From Candidatus Kuenenia stuttgartensis (GTDB lineage Bacteria; Pseudomonadota; Alphaproteobacteria; SMXS01): a DNA stretch of 59,795 nucleotides. The translations under genes and the position numbers were made by a program. The stretch spans positions 1 to 59,795 of the forward strand of contig CALQFM020000018.1 in assembly GCA_943329845.2 (NCBI GenBank). The letters are read 5' to 3'. Below, piece by piece: positions 15,957 through 28,386 of the stretch. The notes under the pieces were generated by a model. That model was not told the DNA's origin and did no database searches. It was given only the letters and a program-made list of their open reading frames with translations. Position 1 is the stretch's first letter, and each line of letters opens with the position of its first letter.

Positions 15957-17474
15957 TCAATCGTGCAGGCTGATGGACGGCTGCTTGCCGAGCGTGGAGG
16001 CCAGCAGTTCAAGCCGGCGCTGGACCGATTCACCGGCCATGTACGCGCCGTCCGGCTGCACCACCAGCGTGACGGTCTGGTCGGTCACGTTCAGGTGCGC
16101 CAAGCCCAAAAGTTCCTGAGTGCCGCCCGAGATTCGCTGGGCGAGCCTCAGCGCCAGCCCAACGGCGCGGGCGCGCAGTATCTCCTCGGGTTTGAGCAGC
16201 GATCTCGCCCGGTCGGCCGCGGGATTATCCGGCGAGCCACCGTTGAGCACATAAAGCGCCATGCCGATGAAACACCGGCCCGGATGGTCGGTGCCCAGCA
16301 CCTGGGCCAGCATGATCTGGTCCATGGCAAGCTCCGCCCGGTAGCTGGGGTGGCCGGACCAGGCGATGTCGGACAGCAGGCACACCGCATAGCGCAGCCG
16401 TTTCTCGCGGGTGTTCTCGCGCCGGAACAGCGGGTCGATCCAGCGCATCAGGTCGTCGCCGTGCTCGGGGAAGCGGCTGCGGCGCTGTGCCATCTCACGG
16501 CAGAACGCAAGCAGCGGATCGGCCCGCTTCAGCTCCTCGGGCACGTGATGGAACAGGATACCCTCGCGCAGACCCAGGCCCGAGATGATCACCCGCTTCG
16601 GCGAAACCAGCTTGAGCACCTTCTGCAGGATCAGCGACGCGACCGGCAGCATGACCATGCGTTTCTTGGAGATGCCCGCGGCGAGAATTTCCGCCTCGCT
16701 GACGTGGCTGTTGATGTCGCGCAGGAAGCGGCGGAGTTCTTCGCGCTCGATTTCGTAATTGTGCAGGATGCGAAGCGGATAGTTGCGGTACGCCATGTGC
16801 AGACGGGCGATGGCACGCCAGGTGCCGCCCACCGCGTAGAAGTCGCGCCGGCTGAATTCCTTGAGCCAGTCATGGCCGGCGAGCGCCGCGTCGATCGCCT
16901 TGGTGGCGGCCGCCGTGTCGTTGCCGTAGGCGTCCATCAGCCGCAGGGTGCCCAGCGGGGTCGATTCGCCCCGGGTCACCGCGCCCTTGCGGATGCCGAC
17001 GAGCTCCAGGCTGCCGCCGCCAAGGTCGCCGGCGATGCCGTCGGCCTCGGGGATCGCGGCGATGACGCCCAGCGCGGCGTAGTGGGCCTCCTCGGCGCCG
17101 GAGATGATCCGCAGGCTGCGCCCGCCGGTGATTTCGGTGACCCGCGCGGCGAATTCATCACGGTTGGCCGCCTCGCGCACCGCTGCCGTCGCCACGATGT
17201 CGAGATGCGATACGCGCATTTGGTCGGTCAACGTGACATAGCGGTGGATGGTGTCGATGGCCATTTCCATACCGGCCGGGTCGATCCGCCCGGTGGTCGC
17301 CAGCGCCTTGCCCAGGCCGCAGAAAGCCTTTTCGTTGAAGATCAGCTGGGGAATGCGGCCCTGCAGGTCGAAGGCCACCAGACGCACGGTGTTCGAGCCC
17401 ACGTCGATGACGGCGATCCGCGCCGGCACCTGCCAGACAACTTCCTTGGTCAAGGGTTGAACAGCGACGTTCAT
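15957..17474 (-). CDS. ppx: exopolyphosphatase (Ppx/GppA family)
   Basis: 505 residues from ATG 17474 (MNVAVQPLTKEV). The actin-like ASKHA ATPase fold shows phosphate-1 loop AVIDVGSNTVRLVAF, the catalytic Glu region ISGAEEAHYAALGV, and phosphate-2 GIAGDLGGGSLELVGI. A C-terminal HD-like helical domain follows (FRRENTREKRLRYAVCLLSDIAW). It degrades polyphosphate or pppGpp. It is the last gene of the DUF2066-hdaA-ppk-ppx run, opposing ppk. An AAGGAG lies 13 bases before the ATG, slightly far, so the start is not certain. Confidence 0.94.
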   Translation of the reverse strand: MNVAVQPLTKEVVWQVPARIAVIDVGSNTVRLVAFDLQGRIPQLIFNEKAFCGLGKALATTGRIDPAGMEMAIDTIHRYVTLTDQMRVSHLDIVATAAVREAANRDEFAARVTEITGGRSLRIISGAEEAHYAALGVIAAIPEADGIAGDLGGGSLELVGIRKGAVTRGESTPLGTLRLMDAYGNDTAAATKAIDAALAGHDWLKEFSRRDFYAVGGTWRAIARLHMAYRNYPLRILHNYEIEREELRRFLRDINSHVSEAEILAAGISKKRMVMLPVASLILQKVLKLVSPKRVIISGLGLREGILFHHVPEELKRADPLLAFCREMAQRRSRFPEHGDDLMRWIDPLFRRENTREKRLRYAVCLLSDIAWSGHPSYRAELAMDQIMLAQVLGTDHPGRCFIGMALYVLNGGSPDNPAADRARSLLKPEEILRARAVGLALRLAQRISGGTQELLGLAHLNVTDQTVTLVVQPDGAYMAGESVQRRLELLASTLGKQPSISLHD

Positions 17475-17559
17475 CGGGCTCGACGCACTCCTTTCCGGCG
17501 GCGCCAACCTAGCGGCGAGGCGCCTGTATTGTAAGCCCCAATCGGTGCAATGCAGGCAG

Positions 17560-19731
<2,172 letters not shown>

Positions 19732-19814
19732 CTTCAACCCTCTGCTATCAGGAGAGGCGCAGACGCTAGCCTCCGCCCATGACACTTGTGTGACACTTAT
19801 CCGTCACATCGACC

Positions 19815-20462
19815 CTAGAGACCGAGTATACGTTTCGCGAAGCGCGGCGTAATGGGGCGCTTTTCCTGCAGGGCGGCCCGGTCGAGCCGGAAAACCGCCT
19901 CGCCCAGCGCGGCGAAGGAACGGTCCACCCTGGTCAGGATATAATTCAGCAGGTCCGGCGTGACCGCAAGCTGCCGGTCGGCGAACAGCTTGACGGTTAC
20001 CGCCGCCAGCAGGGCGTCATCCGGTTCGGACAGCGACGCCGCCGGCGCTGCCAGCAGCCGAGACAGCAGGTCCGGCAGGGCTATGCCCCAGTCACGCACC
20101 GGCGTCCGACCGGTGATCAGCAGGCTGCCGCCTTGCTCGCGGGTCCGATTGAACAGGTGGAACAGCGCGGTCTCGTCCCCGATGTGGCCGTTGACGTCGA
20201 GGCAGACGGCGCCCGGCTGACCGCTTTCGCGCAGATGGGTATCCACCGTTCCACCCTCGTCCCAAGCCGCACCGGCGCGCTGTTGCCAGACGCGGGCCAG
20301 GTGGGTCTTGCCGCTGCCGGGCGGACCGTACAGCACCATGCAGGGATAGGGCCATTCCGGCCAGCGGTCGATCCAGCCGACCGCGTCCCGGTTGCAGGAC
20401 GCGACGAGAAAGTCCTCGCGGCCCATGGCCGGCCGGGCTGGAAGGTCGAACGCGAGCTGCAT
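19815..20462 (-). CDS. hdaA: HdaA-like regulatory inactivator of DnaA
   Basis: 215 residues. It has a sliding-clamp-binding N terminus (MQLAFDLPARPAMGREDFLVA), Walker A YGPPGSGKTHLA and a AAA+ core related to DnaA domain III, but no domain IV, as in Hda/HdaA. In alphaproteobacteria HdaA stimulates ATP hydrolysis by DnaA after initiation, with the replication clamp. The expected acidic Walker B reads GAVCLDVNGHIGDE, which is slightly unusual. It begins two bases after the DUF2066 stop, an operon pair typical of the class. Confidence 0.9.
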   Translation of the reverse strand: MQLAFDLPARPAMGREDFLVASCNRDAVGWIDRWPEWPYPCMVLYGPPGSGKTHLARVWQQRAGAAWDEGGTVDTHLRESGQPGAVCLDVNGHIGDETALFHLFNRTREQGGSLLITGRTPVRDWGIALPDLLSRLLAAPAASLSEPDDALLAAVTVKLFADRQLAVTPDLLNYILTRVDRSFAALGEAVFRLDRAALQEKRPITPRFAKRILGL

Positions 20463-20464
20463 GG

Positions 20465-21547
20465 TCAGCGGCGCGGCGACACGTACCAGTCCCCGTCGCG
20501 CTGCGCCAGGTCGAGGCCGTACTGGACCATGGCGGCGGTCAATTGCTCCGGGGGCACGGTTGCGGTCATGGACAGCAGCGCCCGGTGGCTGGCGAGGCTG
20601 ACGATGAGCGGATCCTTGATGATGGACGCCTGTTTCAGCCGCTCCTTGACGGTAATCAGCTCCTTCAGCGACGACAGGTCGAGAATGGCGAGGATCGGCG
20701 TTTTCACCTGGCCGGCCATGGCGTTGCGCTTCCAGCTATAGGTCAGGTTGTCGCCGACGTCGCGGGCGGCCCGGATCAGCATGGCATCGACCGTCTCACC
20801 CGCCAACTGGGCGACCTCGATACTGCTGCTCTGCTCGCCGGCGACACCGTACTGGCGGATGCTCACCGTCAGCTTGGCCTGGCCGCCGCCGCCGCGCAGC
20901 GTGGCGACCGGCACGACGACCTCGCTGGTGCCGTAACGCCGGCCCAGCGCCTCGACCCATGGTCCACCGCCCTGCATCACCTCGCCGACGCCGGGACCCA
21001 TGCCGAGGTCGCCGGCGCGCGGCAGGGTCAGCGACAGCAGGTTTTCCTGCCAGTCCTGGCGCGCCCAGGCGTTCCACCAGGCATTCGACGCACTGATCTG
21101 CGGTCCACCGCTGTCGAATACCGGCAGCACGATGATGGGATTGGCCGGCGCTTCGGCGAACGGGATATTGTAGCGGCCGAGCAGCGAGCGGATGCCGCCG
21201 GGACTGAACGCGACGGTCACCTTGCCGATATAGCGCGTGCTCGAGTAGCGCTCTTCGTCGAATTGCAGGCTCTGCACCAGCCGCGACACGCTGTTGCCGT
21301 CGAGTCTCGGCAGCCTGCCCCGGTCCTCCTTCAGCGTCATGCGGCGCAGCAGCAGGTCGAGCGCGCGGGACTGGGCTTCGCCGATGGCGATGTTGCGCGC
21401 GCCGGCTGCCGTATCGGCGGTGACGTCGACCGGGACTTGCCTGACCTCGAATGAATTGAAATACGTGGCGGCGCGGACCGACCCGCCTCCCATGATGACG
21501 CCCACGCACAGCAGGATGGCGGCGACGGCGACAGATTTTGGGCGCAT
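20465..21547 (-). CDS. DUF2066 exported protein
   Basis: 360 residues from the ATG at 21547, which has GGAGGGG 1-7 bases upstream and is preferred to ATG 21568. A TATAGT lies just before 21568, so the transcript may begin about there. Signal peptide [20 protein letters not shown]. The mature part begins [42 protein letters not shown], the DUF2066 pattern. Function is unknown; the family is nearly always upstream of hdaA in this class. It is divergent from purM. Confidence 0.87.
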   Translation of the reverse strand: MRPKSVAVAAILLCVGVIMGGGSVRAATYFNSFEVRQVPVDVTADTAAGARNIAIGEAQSRALDLLLRRMTLKEDRGRLPRLDGNSVSRLVQSLQFDEERYSSTRYIGKVTVAFSPGGIRSLLGRYNIPFAEAPANPIIVLPVFDSGGPQISASNAWWNAWARQDWQENLLSLTLPRAGDLGMGPGVGEVMQGGGPWVEALGRRYGTSEVVVPVATLRGGGGQAKLTVSIRQYGVAGEQSSSIEVAQLAGETVDAMLIRAARDVGDNLTYSWKRNAMAGQVKTPILAILDLSSLKELITVKERLKQASIIKDPLIVSLASHRALLSMTATVPPEQLTAAMVQYGLDLAQRDGDWYVSPRR

Positions 21548-21671
21548 GCCCCCTCCGAAAATTCCCATGGGCGTACTATACCAAGGCTGGCCCAAGCGCC
21601 CCACAGAATATGGGAGTCGATTTCTCGCCTACAAATCCTTAAGTTCCCGCCGAAACAGCCCCGGAAATGCC

Positions 21672-22724
<1,053 letters not shown>

Positions 22725-22729
22725 TCGCC

Positions 22730-23380
22730 GTGCGCTTCGCCACCCTGATCTCCGGCCGTGGCAGCAACATGCAGGCACTGCTCGAAGCCTGCGCCGCGCC
22801 GGGGCACCCCGCTACGCCCGCCATCGTCATCTCCAACAAGGCGGACGCCGCTGGTCTGGATGTTGCCCGCTCCCATGGCGTGCCAACGCAGGTCATTAGC
22901 CACAGGGATTATCCGTCGCGCCACGATTTCGATGAGGCGCTGCACCGGGCCATCGTCGACAGCGGCGCCGAATTGATCTGCCTGGCCGGCTTCATGCGGC
23001 TTCTGGAGGCCGACTTCGTCAACCGCTGGCGCGACCGCATCCTCAACATCCACCCGTCGCTGCTGCCCGCCTATCGCGGCCTGCACACCCACCAGCGGGT
23101 GCTGGAGGATGGCGTGAGGTTTTCCGGCTGCACCGTGCATTTCGTGCGTCCCGAGATGGACGAAGGCCCCATTGTCTTCCAGGCCTGCGTCCCGGTCCGC
23201 GACGGCGACACCGAGGACAGCCTGGCCGGGCGCGTGCTGGCGTGGGAGCACAAGCTCTATCCCCTCGCCCTGCGGTTGATGGCCGAGGGCAAGCTGCGGG
23301 TCGAAGGCAACACGGTCCACATCGACGCGCCGCTGGCGCTGCAGGACGGACTGATGAATCCGTGTCCCGAGCCTGGCTGA
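22730..23380 (+). CDS. purN: phosphoribosylglycinamide formyltransferase
   Basis: 216 residues. It transfers formyl from 10-formyl-THF to GAR, step three of purine synthesis. LISGRGSNMQALLEAC binds the phosphate; the catalytic Asn and His lie in LNIHPSLLPAYRGLHTHQ and the Asp in RPEMDEGPIVFQ. Start GTG at 22730, just after purM; no clear Shine-Dalgarno sequence, so coupling to purM is likely. It converges on ndk. Confidence 0.95.
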   Translation: MRFATLISGRGSNMQALLEACAAPGHPATPAIVISNKADAAGLDVARSHGVPTQVISHRDYPSRHDFDEALHRAIVDSGAELICLAGFMRLLEADFVNRWRDRILNIHPSLLPAYRGLHTHQRVLEDGVRFSGCTVHFVRPEMDEGPIVFQACVPVRDGDTEDSLAGRVLAWEHKLYPLALRLMAEGKLRVEGNTVHIDAPLALQDGLMNPCPEPG

Positions 23381-23395
23381 GGGTTTACGCCGGGA

Positions 23396-23818
23396 TCAGC
23401 CGACGATTTCGATGCCGCTGAAGAAATAGGCGATCTCGATCGCCGCGTTCTCGAGCGAATCCGAGCCGTGGGCCGAGTTGGCTTCGATGGATTCGGCGAA
23501 GGTCTTGCGGATGGTGCCCTCGGCGGCATTGGCCGGGTTGGTGGCGCCCATCACGTCGCGGTTCTTCTGCACCGCATTCTCGCCTTCCAGCACCTGGACC
23601 ACGACCGGGCCGGAGATCATGAAGGTCACCAGGTCGTTGAAGAACGGACGCTCGCGGTGCACGGCGTAGAAGCCTTCGGCCTGGGCACGGCTGAGCTGGA
23701 TGCGCTTCTGCGCGACGATGCGCAGGCCGGCGCCTTCCAGCAGGGTATTGATCTTGCCGGTCAGGTTGCGGCGGGTCGCGTCGGGCTTCAGGATCGACAG
23801 GGTGCGTTCGGTAGCCAT
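23396..23818 (-). CDS. ndk: nucleoside diphosphate kinase
   Basis: 140 residues, standard size. [33 protein letters not shown] and the active-site His117 in NSAHGSDS are all intact. It equilibrates NDP and NTP pools. It follows pepA and holC on the same strand, with AAGGTAAG before the ATG. Confidence 0.98.
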   Translation of the reverse strand: MATERTLSILKPDATRRNLTGKINTLLEGAGLRIVAQKRIQLSRAQAEGFYAVHRERPFFNDLVTFMISGPVVVQVLEGENAVQKNRDVMGATNPANAAEGTIRKTFAESIEANSAHGSDSLENAAIEIAYFFSGIEIVG

Positions 23819-23910
23819 GATGTTCTTACCTTATGGGGACACGCTCGGCGGCTTCTTAGCCGCATCGTCTGTCATGGGCAACCGAAGATTTGGCGACTCC
23901 CGCCGCAGGA

Positions 23911-24354
23911 TCAGGCCTTCTTCTCCCAGCGGCCGTTCTCGTCCTGCTGCCAGTAGACGACCTGATGGCCGGCGCCCTTGTAGTGACGCCAGCGGTCCCT
24001 CGCCGCCTGCTTGGACGGCTCGCTGTCGTTGAACAGGTCGAGGCACCGGCTGAATTCGCCGACATAGGCGGGAATGCGCTCGTCGACCACGACCAGGATG
24101 GCCGCGCCGTTCGGGTTTTCCTCGGCGGTGGTCAGGAAGATCGGCTGATCTTTGGACAGGCCGTCGCGGGCCGCGCCGTGCGGCAGGAACGAGTCCGCGC
24201 TGTAGGTCCAGAGCTGGCTGTTCAGCGCCTCGACCCGCTCGTCGGTTTCGGCCAGCACCACCGCGCGCTGGCTGGAGGCGATGACGCGCTCCAGCAGCTT
24301 CGGCAGCGCGTCTTCCAGCCGGCGGTAGAGATGGTAGAAGCTGACCTCTGTCAC
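23911..24354 (-). CDS. holC: DNA polymerase III chi subunit
   Basis: 147 residues from GTG 24354, six bases after the pepA stop. The N-terminal SFYHLYRRLEDALPKLLERV and then RAVVLAETDERVEALNSQLWTY, FLPHGAA and LTTAEENPNGAAILVVVDE match HolC, which binds SSB and links the clamp loader to single-stranded DNA. The pepA-holC order is conserved across proteobacteria. Confidence 0.9.
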   Translation of the reverse strand: MTEVSFYHLYRRLEDALPKLLERVIASSQRAVVLAETDERVEALNSQLWTYSADSFLPHGAARDGLSKDQPIFLTTAEENPNGAAILVVVDERIPAYVGEFSRCLDLFNDSEPSKQAARDRWRHYKGAGHQVVYWQQDENGRWEKKA

Positions 24355-24360
24355 CGTCCC

Positions 24361-25866
24361 CTATTTGCCTTCGTAGTGGTCCGCGACGAGGCGGTTGAGC
24401 AGGCGGATGCCGTAGCCGGTGCCGCCCTTGGGCACGATCGGGCTTTCCGAATCCGCCCAGGCCATGCCGGCGATGTCCAGATGCGCCCACGGCGTGCCGC
24501 GGCGGATGAAACGCTGCAGGAACTGGGCGGCGGTGATGCTGCCCGCCTTGCCGCCGGTGCCGACGTTTTTCATGTCGGCGATCGGCGAGTTGATCATCTT
24601 GTCGTAGGTGTCGTTGAGCGGCAGCCGCCAGACCTTCTCGCCTTCCGCCTCGCCCGCCGCCGACAGCATCCGGCACAGATCGTCGTCGTTGGAGAACATG
24701 CCGGCATATTCATTGCCCAGCGAGGTGATGATGGCGCCGGTCAGGGTCGCCAGGTCGACGATGAACTGGGGCTTGAACAGTTCCTGGCCGTAATGCAGCG
24801 CATCGGCCAGCACCAGCCGGCCTTCGGCGTCGGTGTTGATCACCTCGATGGTCTGGCCCGACATGGACGTCACCACGTCGCCGGGACGCTGCGCGGTGCT
24901 CGACGGCATGTTCTCGACCAGGCCGACGACGCCGATGGCGTGGACCTTGGCCTTGCGGCCGGCCAGCGCCTTCATCAGGCCGATGACGGCGCCCGCGCCG
25001 CCCATGTCCCACTTCATCATCTCCATGCCGGCGGCGGGCTTGATGGAGATGCCGCCGGTGTCGAAGGTGACGCCCTTGCCGACGAACATCACCGGGCCCT
25101 TCTTCGAACCCTTGTTGCCGTTCCATTCCATGACCACGAGCTGGCTTTCGCGGGCGCTTCCCTGCCCGACGCCCAGCAATGCGCCCATGCCCAGCTCGGC
25201 CATGCGGTCCTCGCCCAGCACGTCGACCTCGACGCCCAGCTTGGTCAGGGTCCGGCAGGCGTCGGCCAGGGTCTCCGGATAGATGATGTTGGCGGGCTCG
25301 CTGACCAGGTCGCGGGTGAGGAAGATGCCCTCGGCGATCTTTTCCAGCGGCTCGAACGCCTTCTTGGCGCCCTTCGGGTCGTCGGTGACGACCACCAGCC
25401 GCTTCACGCTCACGCGGGTATGGTTCTCGTTCTTCTTGGTGAAATATTTCTCGAACGCATAGGACTTGAGCAGCGCGCCATAGGCCAGGTTGGCGGCGAA
25501 ATCGGCCGCCGGCAAGGCCGCGCCCTCTAGCTCGTCCGCGAAGATCATCACCTGCTCCTCGCCCGTGGTCTTGTATTGGCCGAGCGCCGAGCCGCCAGCG
25601 GCCTGCGCGGCCGGCACGGTCACCGCCGACGCTTCGCCGAGGCCAGCGACCAGGATGCGGTTGGCGTCCACATTGGCCGGCGCCAGGATCTCGAAGGACT
25701 TGCCCTTGTCGCCCTTGGTGCGCGAGCCGTCCATGCCGCGCCTGATGGCGCCGCCCGTGCGTGCGTCGAACGCTTCGGCGCTGGGCGAGAGCGTCTTGCC
25801 CTTCAGGGCGAAGACCACCAGCGCGCCGGAAGTCTGATTTCGATCGTCGGTGAAAGAAATGCGCAT
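24361..25866 (-). CDS. pepA: leucyl aminopeptidase (M17)
   Basis: 501 residues. Dinuclear zinc/manganese aminopeptidase: FVGKGVTFDTGGISIKPAAGM with metal Lys/Asp, WDMGGAGAVIGLM, and the NTDAEGRLVLADALHYG signature with catalytic Arg, then an end matching HLDIAGMAW. Cytosolic, removes N-terminal residues. In related genomes it may also be a DNA-binding regulator. The 234-base gap upstream carries the divergent pepA and lptD promoters. Confidence 0.97.
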   Translation of the reverse strand: MRISFTDDRNQTSGALVVFALKGKTLSPSAEAFDARTGGAIRRGMDGSRTKGDKGKSFEILAPANVDANRILVAGLGEASAVTVPAAQAAGGSALGQYKTTGEEQVMIFADELEGAALPAADFAANLAYGALLKSYAFEKYFTKKNENHTRVSVKRLVVVTDDPKGAKKAFEPLEKIAEGIFLTRDLVSEPANIIYPETLADACRTLTKLGVEVDVLGEDRMAELGMGALLGVGQGSARESQLVVMEWNGNKGSKKGPVMFVGKGVTFDTGGISIKPAAGMEMMKWDMGGAGAVIGLMKALAGRKAKVHAIGVVGLVENMPSSTAQRPGDVVTSMSGQTIEVINTDAEGRLVLADALHYGQELFKPQFIVDLATLTGAIITSLGNEYAGMFSNDDDLCRMLSAAGEAEGEKVWRLPLNDTYDKMINSPIADMKNVGTGGKAGSITAAQFLQRFIRRGTPWAHLDIAGMAWADSESPIVPKGGTGYGIRLLNRLVADHYEGK

Positions 25867-26100
25867 CGGGAACTCTTACCTTGTGATTCAGGTACTTCGT
25901 TGTCAGGGGGGATTCCGGTCAGCGGATGTTCCCGTCCGGTTGCATCTTAGCCATCGGCATCGAAATTGAAAGGGAGCACCAGTGGCGCGCGGCAAGGCTT
26001 TCAATCCAGTAGCTTCCGGCTGGACGAACGTGTAGTTACCGGCCACGATGACCCTGTCCCATAAGGATCACCTCACCTGCCTGCCCGTTGGACCCCGTTG

Positions 26101-28386
26101 ATGGCCTGGCTCGATATATTGCGGCGGATGGCGGTGCTGGGCGTCCTTGCCGGCGCCGGCCACGCGCTGCCGGCCGAGGCGCAGACCACGGCCGCCCCCG
26201 AAGAGCCCAAGAAGGCCGTCTGGGCCGCCGACGAGATCATCGTCGATGACAAGGGCGACGTGATCACAGGCAGGGGCAACGTCGAGATCACCTATGAGGA
26301 CAACACCCTCCACGCCGACGAGATCGTCTACGATCGCACCACCGACAAGGCCGTGGCCCACGGCCATATAAGGCTGGTCGACAAGAGCGGCAACGTCTCG
26401 ACCGGCACGTCGCTGGAGTTGACCGGCGACCTCAAGAGCGGCGTGGTGCAGGGCATGTACGTGCTGTTCAAGGACGGCGAACGGCTGGCGGCGAATTCGG
26501 GCCAGCGCGTCGGTGGCGACAAGAACATCCTCGACCATGCCGTCTATTCGGCCTGCGACATCTGCGAGGACGAGCCGGACAAGGCGCCGCTTTGGCAGAT
26601 CAAGGCGATCAAGGTCGTCCACGACGAGAAGAAGAAGACGCTGACCTACCATCACGCCACGCTGGAGTTGATGGGCCTGCCGCTGATTTACACGCCCTGG
26701 CTGCGGCATCCCGACGCCAGCGTGAAGCGCGCCAGCGGCTTCCTGTCGCCCGATTTCGGCACGTCCTCGGTGCTGGGCTTCACCACCGAGCTTCCCTACT
26801 TCTGGAATATCGCGCCGAACAAGGACATGACGATCACGCCCATGTTCACCACGGGCGAGCGCGCCGTGCTGAAAATGGAATACCGCCAGCGGACCAGGAC
26901 CGGCCAGTTCTCGCTCGACGGCAGCGGTACCTATGTCAGCAAGCGCGACAACAACAACAACGAGATTCCGGGCGACGAATTCCGCGGCCACATCTTCGGC
27001 AACGGCCAGTTCCAGATCAACAAGGACTGGCGCTGGGGCTTCGATCTGGCGTTGGCATCGGACGACACCTATCTGCGCCGCTACGACATCTCGCGCGCCG
27101 ACAGCCTGATCAACCACCTGTACCTGGAACGGTTCTGGCAGCAGAGCTACCTGCATATCGGCACCTACGCGTTCCAGGGCCTGCGCGAGGAGGACATGGG
27201 CGGCACCACGCCGATCGCCCTGCCCCTGATCCAGTACAATTTCGTCGGCAAGCCGGGCTGGCTGGGCGGCCATTTCAGCGCCGACGCCAGCATGTCCATG
27301 CTGACCCGCACCGACAGCGCCGATACCGGCCGCATCTCGCTGGACGGACGCTACGAGGTGCCGTTCACCTCGGCGCTGGGCGACATCTACAAGCTGACCG
27401 TCGGCATGCGCGCCGACAGCTATTACCTGCATGGCTGGGAAGACCCGTCGGCGGACGACCTGGTCGCCCAGCCCGACGTGCTGACCGGCAGCGATTTCGA
27501 AGGGCGGTATGTCCCCTATGCCGCGCTGGAATGGCGTTTCCCGTTCATCCGCTATGGCGCGACGTCGCACCAGATCATCGAACCCATGGTCACGGTGGTG
27601 TCGAGCCCGGCGCACGCCAACAACGACGAGATTCCGAACGAGGACAGCCAGGCCTTCGACCTGGACACGTCCAACCTGTTCGCCATCGACCGCTTTCCCG
27701 GATCGGATCGCTGGGAAGGCGGCACCCGCATCGCCTACGGCATGCGCTATCGCTATTACGGCGACAACGGCGTCAAGGCCTCGCTGACCCTGGGCGAAAG
27801 CTACCGGTTCAACCGGGACTTCAGCCTGCCCGCCGATTCCGGCCTGCGCGAGCGCACCTCGGACGTGGTGATGACCGCCATGCTCGGCATTCCGGGCTTC
27901 TTCGACTATTACCACCGCCTGCGCTTCGACGACGACGGCTTCAACCTGGTGCGCAACGAGGGCCTGGTGGTGTTCGGCCCGACCGACTACCGGTTCGCGC
28001 TGGGCTATACCGACATCAAGCGCAACGGCTTCGACCCGACGCTGCCGGACCGCAAGGAGATACGCACCGCCGCCAACGTCAGGCTGTCAAAGTACTGGAC
28101 GATGAACGCCGATTTCGCCTACGACTTCGAGCGCGGCGGTGGTGCCTTGACGGCGGGTGGCGGCTTCACGTACGAAGATGAATGTTTCCGGCTCCGGCTG
28201 CGGGCGCGCCGGGACTTTACGGATGACCGGGACGTGCGGCCGTCGACGTCGGTGGGCTTCCAGCTTATCTTCAAGGTGGTGAGCGACCCGGCGAAGAAGG
28301 ACGAGGATCTTCAGGATCTCCCCTTCAGTCCCACGTTCGGGAATAAATCGAAGTACTACAGGAAAACGGTGAACGGACTAGAATGA
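26101..28386 (+). CDS. lptD: LPS-assembly protein LptD
   Basis: 761 residues with a signal peptide (to about AEA, residue 27). The N-terminal OstA/LptA-like beta-jellyroll domain (about 40-150) begins ADEIIVDDKGDVITGRGNVEITY. The following beta-barrel domain ends with a Lys/Asp-rich tail. Cysteines 152/155 (ACDIC) and 695 (DECF) could form the N-to-C disulfides needed for LptD maturation. It inserts LPS into the outer leaflet with LptE. ATG 26101 is chosen over the adjacent TTG at 26098. Its stop overlaps surA by ATGA. Confidence 0.95.
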   Translation: MAWLDILRRMAVLGVLAGAGHALPAEAQTTAAPEEPKKAVWAADEIIVDDKGDVITGRGNVEITYEDNTLHADEIVYDRTTDKAVAHGHIRLVDKSGNVSTGTSLELTGDLKSGVVQGMYVLFKDGERLAANSGQRVGGDKNILDHAVYSACDICEDEPDKAPLWQIKAIKVVHDEKKKTLTYHHATLELMGLPLIYTPWLRHPDASVKRASGFLSPDFGTSSVLGFTTELPYFWNIAPNKDMTITPMFTTGERAVLKMEYRQRTRTGQFSLDGSGTYVSKRDNNNNEIPGDEFRGHIFGNGQFQINKDWRWGFDLALASDDTYLRRYDISRADSLINHLYLERFWQQSYLHIGTYAFQGLREEDMGGTTPIALPLIQYNFVGKPGWLGGHFSADASMSMLTRTDSADTGRISLDGRYEVPFTSALGDIYKLTVGMRADSYYLHGWEDPSADDLVAQPDVLTGSDFEGRYVPYAALEWRFPFIRYGATSHQIIEPMVTVVSSPAHANNDEIPNEDSQAFDLDTSNLFAIDRFPGSDRWEGGTRIAYGMRYRYYGDNGVKASLTLGESYRFNRDFSLPADSGLRERTSDVVMTAMLGIPGFFDYYHRLRFDDDGFNLVRNEGLVVFGPTDYRFALGYTDIKRNGFDPTLPDRKEIRTAANVRLSKYWTMNADFAYDFERGGGALTAGGGFTYEDECFRLRLRARRDFTDDRDVRPSTSVGFQLIFKVVSDPAKKDEDLQDLPFSPTFGNKSKYYRKTVNGLE

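Noticed and set aside
24419-25530. Plus-strand frames opposite pepA
   Set aside because: Translation biased to Ala/Arg/Gly/Val, typical of third-position G+C shadows.
26068-27915. 615-codon open frame on the minus strand opposite lptD
   Set aside because: Same artefact: low complexity, no motif, and it covers a well-supported lptD.
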